A stretch of 64,000 bases of DNA from an uncultured Pseudomonadota bacterium (GTDB taxonomy: Bacteria; Pseudomonadota; Gammaproteobacteria; Methylococcales; Methylomonadaceae). A program made the position numbers and the translations under genes. Location of the stretch: NCBI GenBank assembly GCA_903928965.1, contig CAIYSZ010000017.1, forward strand, positions 1 through 64,000, written 5' to 3'. The notes beneath the pieces are model-generated. The model was not told the DNA's origin. It worked only from the letters and a program-made list of their open reading frames with translations, and made no database searches. Positions 52,733 to 61,281 of this stretch are shown here, piece after piece; the stretch's first letter is position 1, and each line of letters begins with the position of its first letter.

Positions 52733-53020
52733 ATGGCTGAAAATGTTGAAGAATTGACCATCCGCTATGAAGACGGCGGCGTGGAGACCATCAAAGAGCT
52801 GGACAAAAAGGTGCTCAGCAAGGGCGCATGGGCCACGGTGATTTACCGTTATCAAGACTGGGAGGCTGCGAAAGAGCGCTATAGCGCCGACAAATTCAGC
52901 ATCCGCCGTTACCAAAAACGCAACGGCGAATACCAGCAAAAATCCAAATTCAACATCTCCAGCGAAAAACAAGCGCAAGAAATCATAGACGCCCTGCAAG
53001 GCTGGCTGGCCGACAAATAA
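52733..53020 (+). CDS. Hypothetical protein
   Basis: 95-aa ORF from MAENVEELTIRYEDGG; no recognised family. Confidence 0.55.
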   Translation: MAENVEELTIRYEDGGVETIKELDKKVLSKGAWATVIYRYQDWEAAKERYSADKFSIRRYQKRNGEYQQKSKFNISSEKQAQEIIDALQGWLADK

Positions 53021-53028
53021 CCCGGCCC

Positions 53029-53250
53029 TTAATCCAGCCACTCGTAAATTTCGGTCAGGCCGGGGTCGCACTTGCAGCAATGGCTGCCGCAGCCCGGCCC
53101 CGGCTCAATCTTGCGCACCTTGCCCTTGCTTATCCATTTACCCAGCATGCCGCGCAAGGCGTCCGCCTCGACCCGAAAATGCAGCGTCAACTCATTCAAG
53201 GTGGCGCGCCGTTGTTGCTGCAAATAGCCGCGCAAATCCGAAAATATCAT
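53029..53250 (-). CDS. feoC: FeoC-like winged-helix protein with Cys cluster
   Basis: LRGYLQQQRRATLNELTLHFRVEADALRGMLGKWISKGKVRKIEPGPGCGSHCCKCDP; follows feoB with 4-bp overlap. Confidence 0.85.
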   Translation of the reverse strand: MIFSDLRGYLQQQRRATLNELTLHFRVEADALRGMLGKWISKGKVRKIEPGPGCGSHCCKCDPGLTEIYEWLD

Positions 53251-55550
53251 AGCCTAAGCTCCTGTCTCTGACCCAAAACCCGCAGGCCAATCACCACGGC
53301 GGCGAACAGCGCGGTCAAGCCTAGGCACCAGCCCAAGGTCGCGGCCGGATGCCGGCTGAAAGTCAGCGCCTGATAAAACAAGGTGGCGGCGGAATAAGCG
53401 ATAAAACTGGTCCAAACACTGACGAACGCCGCCCAGCCCGGGCTGGTCTCGCGCATGATCGCAGCCGTGGCGGCGACGCAAGGCGCATACAGCAAAATAA
53501 ACACCAAATAGGCGAACGCCCCCGCCTGGCCGTCGAAATGACTTTGCATGACCCGGTAAGTCTCCTGACGCGCGGAATCGGTCGCGGCGGCGGCGTTATA
53601 ATGGCTTAAATCCAGGCCTAACGGGTCCAGCCACTTGTCGGCCATGGCCTGTAAATTATCCGGAATCGTGCGGCTAGCCGCCAGCAAGGCATCCGGCAAA
53701 TCGAACTCCCGCTCCGCCTTCGCCGACGGCTCCGGCCGCGCCAATTGCGCATACAAGGAACCCAAGGTTCCCACCACCGCTTCTTTAGCCAACACCCCGG
53801 TGAACACCCCCACCGTCGCCGGCCAATTGTCCGGCCGCACGCCCATCGGCTCGAACGCCGGCGTCAAACGGCGGCCAATTTCGCTCAACACCGAATGCCC
53901 GCTGTTCTCTTGCCCGAACTCGCCGTTCACGCCCCAGGAATTCAGCGTGTTCAACACCATCACCATCGGCACGATCAGCCGCCCGGCGTTAAAGATGAAG
54001 CCGCGCAAGCGCTCCCAGGTTTTGATGCACACCCCGCGCAGAGTCGGAAAATGATAAGCCGGCAATTCCATCACAAACGGCGTCGGTTCGCCCTTTAACA
54101 AGGTATGCCGCATCACTAGGCCGGTTATCACCGCCGCGAAAATGCCGAACAAATACAAACCGAACACCAAATTTTGCCCGCCCACCGGAAAAAACGCCGC
54201 CGCGAACAAAGCGTAAACCGGCAGGCGCGCGCCGCAAGACATAAACGGATTCATCATATTGGTCAAAATCCGATCCCGCGGGTTATCCAGGGTGCGGGTA
54301 GCGATAATGGCCGGCACGTTACACCCGAAACCGATAATCATCGGCACGAACGACTTGCCCGGCAAACCCAGCATGCACATGCAGCGGTCCATCACGAACG
54401 CCGCCCGCGCCATATAACCGGAATCCTCCAGCAACGACAAAAACACGAACAAAAAGCCGACGATAGGGATAAACATCGCCACCACCTGCAAGCCGCCGCC
54501 GGCCCCGCCGCACAACAGCACGCTCAGCCATTCCGGCGCGCCTTGCGCCCGCAGCCAAACCCCAGGCGCCTCCACCAACAAAGCGGCGGCGGCCTGGTCG
54601 AAAAAATCCACGAATACATTGCCAAAATTAATGGTGCACATGAACATGGCATACATCACCATAAAAAACACCGGAATGCCCAGATAACGGTTCAGCACCA
54701 CACGGTCTATGCGCTCGGTTGAGGTCTGGGACGCTTCGTTCAGCCGGCACACCGCCGCCTGCGCCCATTCGCGCACCAAACCGTAACGCGCGTCGGCGGC
54801 CAAAATGTCGATCTCGTCTCCGGCCTCGCTTTCCGCCGTCCGCCGCAATTCGACCGCCAACGCCGTCAGCGCCGGCCCCGCCAATTGCTTGGCCAGGGTA
54901 TCGTTCTCCAATAAACGCAAGGCCAGCCAGCGCCGGTCGCACACGTCCGCGCAATCGGCGCGCTCAATTTCAGCCAACATACGCGCCGCCGCCCGCTCCA
55001 CCGCCGGATGATAAGGTACATTCAACATCGGTCGCGGCCGCGAGGCGCAAGCCTGATTGATGGCGTCCTTCAATTCGCCCAAGCCTAACTTGCCGGACGC
55101 GCTGATCGGCAACACCGGACATTGCAAACGGGCGGACAAGGCGTCTACATCGATGCGCACCCCGCGTTTGCGCACCATGTCCATCATATTCAACACCACC
55201 AGCATCGGCGCGCGCATCTCAATCAACTGCGTGGTCAAATACAGATTGCGCTCTATATTGGAGGCATCCAAAATATTCACCACCAGATCGGCTTCGCGCG
55301 CCGCCACATAATCGCGCGCCAGCTTCTCATCCAGCGACACGCTATCGTCGTCGGCTTCCAACGAATAAGTGCCGGGCAAATCCACCAGATTAATCAACCG
55401 GCCGCGATGCCGGTAGGCGCCGGTTTTTTTCTCCACCGTCACCCCCGGCCAATTGCCGACTTGTTGCCGGCTGCCGGTCAACGCATTGAACAGCGTAGTC
55501 TTACCGCAATTGGGATTGCCGACCACGCAAACGGTAAACGCAGTGGTCAT
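53247..55550 (-). CDS. feoB: Ferrous iron transporter FeoB
   Basis: VGNPNCGKTTLFNALTGSRQQVGNWPGVTVEKKTG; DLPGTYSL; multi-TM C-terminus. Confidence 0.97.
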   Translation of the reverse strand: MTTAFTVCVVGNPNCGKTTLFNALTGSRQQVGNWPGVTVEKKTGAYRHRGRLINLVDLPGTYSLEADDDSVSLDEKLARDYVAAREADLVVNILDASNIERNLYLTTQLIEMRAPMLVVLNMMDMVRKRGVRIDVDALSARLQCPVLPISASGKLGLGELKDAINQACASRPRPMLNVPYHPAVERAAARMLAEIERADCADVCDRRWLALRLLENDTLAKQLAGPALTALAVELRRTAESEAGDEIDILAADARYGLVREWAQAAVCRLNEASQTSTERIDRVVLNRYLGIPVFFMVMYAMFMCTINFGNVFVDFFDQAAAALLVEAPGVWLRAQGAPEWLSVLLCGGAGGGLQVVAMFIPIVGFLFVFLSLLEDSGYMARAAFVMDRCMCMLGLPGKSFVPMIIGFGCNVPAIIATRTLDNPRDRILTNMMNPFMSCGARLPVYALFAAAFFPVGGQNLVFGLYLFGIFAAVITGLVMRHTLLKGEPTPFVMELPAYHFPTLRGVCIKTWERLRGFIFNAGRLIVPMVMVLNTLNSWGVNGEFGQENSGHSVLSEIGRRLTPAFEPMGVRPDNWPATVGVFTGVLAKEAVVGTLGSLYAQLARPEPSAKAEREFDLPDALLAASRTIPDNLQAMADKWLDPLGLDLSHYNAAAATDSARQETYRVMQSHFDGQAGAFAYLVFILLYAPCVAATAAIMRETSPGWAAFVSVWTSFIAYSAATLFYQALTFSRHPAATLGWCLGLTALFAAVVIGLRVLGQRQELRL

Positions 55551-55786
55551 ATCTTTTCTATCAACAACACCGAGGCTTCATTTTTACGCAAGGTTAACGA
55601 AAAACCGCGAATTCTAATCTCCACCGGGTCGCCCATCGGCGCAAAACGGGTAATGCTGAATTCCGCGCCCGGCGTCAGCCCCATGGCCAATAATTTTTTG
55701 CGGTAAACACCGCCAGCCTGATCAAAGCCGACGATGCGTCCACGGTCCCCCACCGCCAGCGCTTTGAGAAAGGTAGACATATGCAA
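55547..55786 (-). CDS. feoA: FeoA
   Basis: LLAMGLTPGAEFSITRFAPMGDPVEIRIRGFSLTLRKNEASVL; overlaps feoB. Confidence 0.92.
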   Translation of the reverse strand: MHMSTFLKALAVGDRGRIVGFDQAGGVYRKKLLAMGLTPGAEFSITRFAPMGDPVEIRIRGFSLTLRKNEASVLLIEKI

Positions 55787-55799
55787 CCCTTTACTAATT

Positions 55800-55818
55800 A
55801 ATAATGATTCTCATTAAA
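55800..55818. promoter_or_regulatory. Fur-box-like operator upstream of feoABC
   Basis: TAATGA-TTC-TCATTA palindrome immediately upstream of feoA. Confidence 0.7.
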
Positions 55819-56043
55819 CCACAAATTTTGGGAAACGGGAGGGATTTTTCATATTTTTTAACCATGTCACGGTTTTCCGCTGGCAGGCCAGCCGCCCACG
55901 GGTATCAAGGCCGGGACAAGTCCGAGAAGATCAGCCGTATATTCAGAGTGTTGCCGCCACCGTCAACCGATAAAAGACTTCATCCACGCCTTAAGATATG
56001 ATTTTATAAAACCATAAGCATAAAAAACCCATTGGCGCAAAGC

Positions 56044-56122
56044 CGGCCTTGGCGGCTGGAGGCGGTTGACGGGGGACGCCGTGAATTTGTCCCTATAGGC
56101 TTGGAGCCGTCCGCCAAGACCG
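56044..56122. repeat. Degenerate copy of dispersed intergenic element
   Basis: CGGCCTTGGCGG ... CCGCCAAGACCG arms (one mismatch); core GACGCCGTGAATTTGTCCCTATAGGCTTGGAG. Confidence 0.6.
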
Positions 56123-56140
56123 CTTTAAAACCAACAACCT

Positions 56141-56737
56141 TTAGCGTTTAATATCCACGCGCACTTCAGAGTGACCCGCGCCGGCTTTCTTCGCCAGATT
56201 CAGCAAACCCTTGGTCAACACCTCGTTCACGGCTTTATCCGCCGCTTCTTCGTTTAACTCAGCCGGCGGGTTGTTGTTCACGTAAGCGCGGTAATAAGTC
56301 GCCACCCATTCCACTTCGGCCTTGCCGCCTTTATCAGTGACTTGGATTTCAGCCGCGTAGTTACCCACCGGGAACACCGGCAACGGCTCATCTTGGCCGG
56401 CATGCTTGATCGTGCCGTTGTGGCTGATATCGGTGATTTTATATTTATAGGCATATTTGGCCTCGTCATAAGCCTTCAATTCCTCGGTAATCGTGCCGCC
56501 ATTGGCCAGACTCAACACCCGCACCGAGCCCTTGACGTTGCCGCCGTCGCCCTTCACGCTGGCCACCGCCGGCAACCAAGACAAATCGTCATAGTTTTTA
56601 ATCACATCCCACACTTTGGCCGCCGGCGCGTCGATTTGAATCGTGGCGGTCAATTTACCGCGTACCGGGCCATGCGCGAAAACGCCGGCGCTGACCAGCG
56701 ACAGGGTAGCAGCCAACAACAACAAATATTTTTTCAT
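56141..56737 (-). CDS. MxaD-like periplasmic SRPBCC protein
   Basis: HGPVRGKLTATIQIDAPAAKVWDVIKNYDDLSWLPAVASVKGDGG...VRVLSLANGGTITEELKAYDEAKYAYKYKI; signal peptide. Confidence 0.75.
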   Translation of the reverse strand: MKKYLLLLAATLSLVSAGVFAHGPVRGKLTATIQIDAPAAKVWDVIKNYDDLSWLPAVASVKGDGGNVKGSVRVLSLANGGTITEELKAYDEAKYAYKYKITDISHNGTIKHAGQDEPLPVFPVGNYAAEIQVTDKGGKAEVEWVATYYRAYVNNNPPAELNEEAADKAVNEVLTKGLLNLAKKAGAGHSEVRVDIKR

Positions 56738-56848
56738 AACTAAAATCCCATGGTGAAAAAAACAATAAACCAAAAATTATAAAATAAAATACATTCAGCC
56801 GCGCGCGCGGCCGGAAATAAATGAAAAACGCCCACCCCCAAGGACCCC

Positions 56849-58294
56849 ATGACCACCAGCTTCTATTGGCACGATTACGAAACCTTCGGCGCCGACCCGC
56901 AACGCGACCAAGCCTGCCAATTCGCCGGCCAGCGCACAGATCTTGACTTAAATCCGGTCGGCGAGCCATTGGTCATCTATTGCCAACCGCACCCAGACCG
57001 GCTGCCGCATCCGGAAGCCTGCTTGATTACCGGCATCACCCCGCAACACGCGCGCGAACATGGCGTCAATGAAGCCGAATTCATCCGCCGCATACACGCC
57101 GAACTGTCCGCGCCGGAAACCTGCGGCCTCGGCTACAACAGCCTGCGCTTCGACGACGAAGTCACCCGCAACCTGCTATACCGCAATTTTTTCGACCCCT
57201 ACGCCCGCGAATGGCAAAACCAAAACTCGCGCTGGGACTTAATCGACCTGACGCGCGCCGCGCATGCCTTGCGCCCGGACGGCATGATCTGGCCCCAAGA
57301 CGCCGACGGCGCGCCGTGCTTTCGCTTGAGCGAACTCACCGCCGCCAACGGCTTAGCGCATGCCGCCGCCCACGACGCCCTGTCCGACGTACACGCCAGC
57401 ATCGCCCTAGCCAGGCTGCTAAAACAACGCCAACCCAAGCTATTCGATTACCTATTCCAAAATCGCGGCAAACACGCGGCCCAGCAACTGCTGAATCTGG
57501 GCGGCTTCACCCCGCTGGTGCACGTCTCCGGTCGCTACCCGGCCAAAAAGCATTGCCTAGCCATCGTGGTCGCCTTGGCCGCGCACCCCGTCAACGCCAA
57601 CGAAACCATAGTCTATGATCTCAGCCAAGACCCGACCCCGCTGCTAACCCTAGAAGCAGAGGAAATCCGCGTCCGCCTATTCACCGCCAGCGCCGAGCTG
57701 CCGCCGGACGCGCCGCGCATACCACTAAAAACCGTGCATCACAACAAATGCCCGGTGCTAGCCCCCCTGAGCGTGATCAGAAAGGCGGACGCCGAACGCC
57801 TAAGTCTGGACCTAAAGCAATGCGACGCCCATTTACAGGCGCTAAAATCAGCCGCGGACTTGCCGGCCAAGCTCAGCCTAGTCTTCACCCGCGACTATCA
57901 AGACGCGCCCGCCGATCCTGATCTCATGATCTACAGCGGCGGCTTTTTCAACCAGCACGACAAAGCCATTTTAAACCGCATCCGCGACGCCAGCCCGGAA
58001 CAACTGGCGCGCCTAAAACCGGCCGCCGACGACCCGCGCCTGCCGGACATGCTATTCCGCTACCGCGCCCGCAACTACCCGCACAGCCTTTCCCAAGACG
58101 AACAACAAGAATGGCGGGACTTTTGCCGCCAGCGCCTGCAAAACCCGGAAGACCCGCGCCGGCTCAGTCTTGCGCAATACCACGCCCTGCTAGACCAATT
58201 GGAGCGACAAGCCGAAACCGACAAAACCGTGCTGGAATCACTCCGCGCCTATGCCGGTGAACTCCGCGGCCAGCTTGAAATTAATCCAATATAA
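56849..58294 (+). CDS. sbcB: Exonuclease I
   Basis: FYWHDYETFGADPQRDQACQFAGQRTDLDLNPVGEPLVIYCQPHPDRLPHPEACLITGITPQ; AHDALSDVHASIALARLL. Confidence 0.96.
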   Translation: MTTSFYWHDYETFGADPQRDQACQFAGQRTDLDLNPVGEPLVIYCQPHPDRLPHPEACLITGITPQHAREHGVNEAEFIRRIHAELSAPETCGLGYNSLRFDDEVTRNLLYRNFFDPYAREWQNQNSRWDLIDLTRAAHALRPDGMIWPQDADGAPCFRLSELTAANGLAHAAAHDALSDVHASIALARLLKQRQPKLFDYLFQNRGKHAAQQLLNLGGFTPLVHVSGRYPAKKHCLAIVVALAAHPVNANETIVYDLSQDPTPLLTLEAEEIRVRLFTASAELPPDAPRIPLKTVHHNKCPVLAPLSVIRKADAERLSLDLKQCDAHLQALKSAADLPAKLSLVFTRDYQDAPADPDLMIYSGGFFNQHDKAILNRIRDASPEQLARLKPAADDPRLPDMLFRYRARNYPHSLSQDEQQEWRDFCRQRLQNPEDPRRLSLAQYHALLDQLERQAETDKTVLESLRAYAGELRGQLEINPI

Positions 58295-58401
58295 ATTTAC
58301 GCAAACAACATTGATGAAACCAGCTTTGTTGACGATAATTTACTAGATTACAACGACAGCCTAACTCTACTCCCAAGGGAAACAGAACCGGGCCTACCAA
58401 T

Positions 58402-61281
58402 TTAACCCCCATCCTCCAAATACCCCTCCCAAATCCCCGCCACAGCCTTTCTTTCCTCCGCAAACGCCCCGGCCTCCGCCGTGGCATCCAAGCCCTGCAA
58501 CACCTGATGATGCCCATAATCCCGATAACGGCAAAACGCCTGCCGCAAAACCTCCGCCTCCTCGGCTTGCAACAAACCGCGCGCGGCCAAGTCGCCCAGC
58601 AAGCGCACGTTATCACTATGCGTGCATAATTCCGGAAAGCGCGCCGCGTGCGCCAGCACTAAAAATTGGGTCAAAAATTCGATATCGGCAATCCCGCCCG
58701 GACTATGCTTGACGTTAAAGCGGGCGTAGCCCGGCTTCAATTTGGCCGCCCGCATTTTATAGCGCATCTCCCTAACCTCGGTTTGCAACTGGCCGTAATC
58801 ACGCGCTTGGGTCAATACCTCGCGCCGCACCCGCGCGAACGCCGCTCCCAAGCCGGCGTCGCCGCAAATAAACCGCGCCCGCGTCAAGGCCTGCCGCTCC
58901 CAAGTCCAGGCCGGCCCCAGCAAATATTCCCGGTAATAATCAAGATTCGGCGTCAACACCCCGGAATCGCCGTTCGGCCGCAGGCGCAAATCGGCGGGGT
59001 ACAACTCGCCGCTCAACAATTTGGCGTCAAGAACATGCCGCATCTTTTGCGCCAAGCGCTGAAAAAACAAACTAGCGGCTATCGGTTGCCGGCCGCCTGT
59101 TTCGGCCTGCTCGTCGGGGTAATCGTGCAAAAACAGCAAATCCAAATCAGAACCGTAGCCCAATTCTATGCCGCCCAACTTCCCGTAACCGATAATCGCA
59201 AAATGCGCCGCCGTCTCACCGCATCCCGGCGGGTAGCCGTGCTTGGCTCCCAACCAACGCCAGGCCCAGTGCAAGCATTGCTCCAGCACCGCCTCGGCTA
59301 TCCAAGTCAAATAATCGCTGACCACCATGATCGGAATCACGCCCGTCACATCCGCCGCCGCCACCTTCAACACCTGGCCGTGCTTGAAACGGCGCAAGGC
59401 ATGCAATAGCTGCTCCTCATCGCCGTCCTCCAGCTTCGCCAATTCGCGCTCCAATTCGGCGCGCAACTGTTCCTTCAGTAGCGGCGCATATAAGCGGCGC
59501 GGGTCCAGCAATTCATCCAGCAGCATCGGATACAAACCGATATACCGGTTAATCCACAAACTGGCCCCGCTCAAACGGATCAACTGCCGCACCGCTTCCG
59601 GATTTTCCGCCAGCAAAGCCAAATACACGCCGCGGCCCGCAATGATCTCCAACAAGCTCAACACCCGGCGGCAGGTTTGCTCCGGCTCCGGCTCCGCGCT
59701 CAATTCCTTCAGCAACGGCGGCAATAAGCGCTGCAAACTTTGCAAGCCTTTTGCGCTGATATGCTTCACCGCCAAACTACTTTTAAATGCCTTTAATAAC
59801 TCGCTCAGCCACGCGCTGTCCGCATAACCCCATTCCGCCAGCAAACCGCGCGCCTGCTCGTCGGCCGCATCGCCAACCCACAACCATTGCCCCTGCTGTT
59901 GCGCGCTATCCAAACGACTCAGGGAAAACACCCCGCCAAACACCGCCTGCACCTGCTCGCGCACTAAGCGCAAATACTCCGCCAGACTCGCCCAGTCGGC
60001 GAAATTCAAGGCATAAGCCAACAACTCCCGCGCCAAGGCATCCTTGGGCAAGTCATGCGTTTGCTGGTCCCGATACGCTTGCAAGCGGTTCTCCAAACGC
60101 CGCAAAAACCGGTAATTGGCGATCAACCTATCCGCATCCTCGACGTTCAGCAACTCCAACTCCGCCAAGCGCCGCAATACCTTCTGAATCGGCCGCTGGC
60201 GCAAACCCTCATCATGCCCGCCGCGGATCAACTGAAACGCCTGACCGATGAACTCAATTTCGCGGATGCCGCCCGGCCCCAGCTTCACGTTATCCAAGCG
60301 GTCCTTGCGCTTCAATTCCTGCATGATCTGCATCTTCAAGCCGCGCAATTCGTCGAAAGCGCCATAATCCAAATAGCGCCTATACACAAACGGCTTAATC
60401 AACGCCGCCAACTGCCGGCCGCTATCCGCATCGCCGGCCACCTGGCGCGCTTTTATCATGGCATAGCGCTCCCACTCGCGCGCCTGAGTCACATAATACT
60501 TCTCCATGCCGTCGAAACTCATCAGCAAGGGCCCGCTGTCGCCGAACGGACGCAAACGCAAATCGACGCGGAACACAAAACCGTCCACGGTCATCTCGTC
60601 CAAGGCCTTCACCACGCCGCGGGTAATCCGACTAAAAAACTCCTCATAACTGATGTCCTTTTTCCCGCTCAACACCCCGTCCTCGGCATAAGCGAAAATC
60701 AAATCAATGTCCGAGGAAAAATTCAATTCCCAGGCGCCCAACTTGCCCATGCCCAACACCACCAGATTGAACGGCCGCCCGTCCGCCAAGGCCGGCGTTC
60801 CCCAGCGCCGGCAAGCCTGCCGGTAATGAAAATCCAGCGCCGCCTGAATACAGACTTCCGCCAACTGGCTCAAATCGGCCAGCGTTTCATCCAAATCCGC
60901 CCAGCCGGCCAAATCCCGCCAAGCGATGCGCAACATCTCCCGCCGCCGCAACTCGCGCAAAGCTCGCGCCAACCCGGCCTCGCCTTCCATCTCCTCCACT
61001 CGCACGGCGTCCGCATAAGCCAGCCGCCGCTCGGCGCTAAACAAATCCCGGCTTTCCAGCAAATCATACAAAATCTCGGGACGCCGCAACCAAACGTCCG
61101 CCGCGAACCGGCTGCACAAACACACCTTGAACACCGAATCGATGAACATACGCTCTCGCTCCGCCAACGGCGGCAAGCTTGGAGCGGCTTCGTGCAACCG
61201 GACTAGAAACGCCGCGGACTCAGGCTGCAAAGCCGCCGGCAGTTCTGATTGAATTTCATGCAAGGCGCTGAATAAAGTCAT
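58402..61281 (-). CDS. glnE: Bifunctional glutamine synthetase adenylyltransferase/deadenylase
   Basis: GMGKLGAWELNFSSDIDLIFAY; GYGKLGGIELGYGSDLDLLFLHDY; duplicated GlnE domains. Confidence 0.97.
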   Translation of the reverse strand: MTLFSALHEIQSELPAALQPESAAFLVRLHEAAPSLPPLAERERMFIDSVFKVCLCSRFAADVWLRRPEILYDLLESRDLFSAERRLAYADAVRVEEMEGEAGLARALRELRRREMLRIAWRDLAGWADLDETLADLSQLAEVCIQAALDFHYRQACRRWGTPALADGRPFNLVVLGMGKLGAWELNFSSDIDLIFAYAEDGVLSGKKDISYEEFFSRITRGVVKALDEMTVDGFVFRVDLRLRPFGDSGPLLMSFDGMEKYYVTQAREWERYAMIKARQVAGDADSGRQLAALIKPFVYRRYLDYGAFDELRGLKMQIMQELKRKDRLDNVKLGPGGIREIEFIGQAFQLIRGGHDEGLRQRPIQKVLRRLAELELLNVEDADRLIANYRFLRRLENRLQAYRDQQTHDLPKDALARELLAYALNFADWASLAEYLRLVREQVQAVFGGVFSLSRLDSAQQQGQWLWVGDAADEQARGLLAEWGYADSAWLSELLKAFKSSLAVKHISAKGLQSLQRLLPPLLKELSAEPEPEQTCRRVLSLLEIIAGRGVYLALLAENPEAVRQLIRLSGASLWINRYIGLYPMLLDELLDPRRLYAPLLKEQLRAELERELAKLEDGDEEQLLHALRRFKHGQVLKVAAADVTGVIPIMVVSDYLTWIAEAVLEQCLHWAWRWLGAKHGYPPGCGETAAHFAIIGYGKLGGIELGYGSDLDLLFLHDYPDEQAETGGRQPIAASLFFQRLAQKMRHVLDAKLLSGELYPADLRLRPNGDSGVLTPNLDYYREYLLGPAWTWERQALTRARFICGDAGLGAAFARVRREVLTQARDYGQLQTEVREMRYKMRAAKLKPGYARFNVKHSPGGIADIEFLTQFLVLAHAARFPELCTHSDNVRLLGDLAARGLLQAEEAEVLRQAFCRYRDYGHHQVLQGLDATAEAGAFAEERKAVAGIWEGYLEDGG

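Noticed and set aside
60055-61206. 383-aa plus-strand ORF opposite glnE
   Set aside because: Antisense shadow of glnE.
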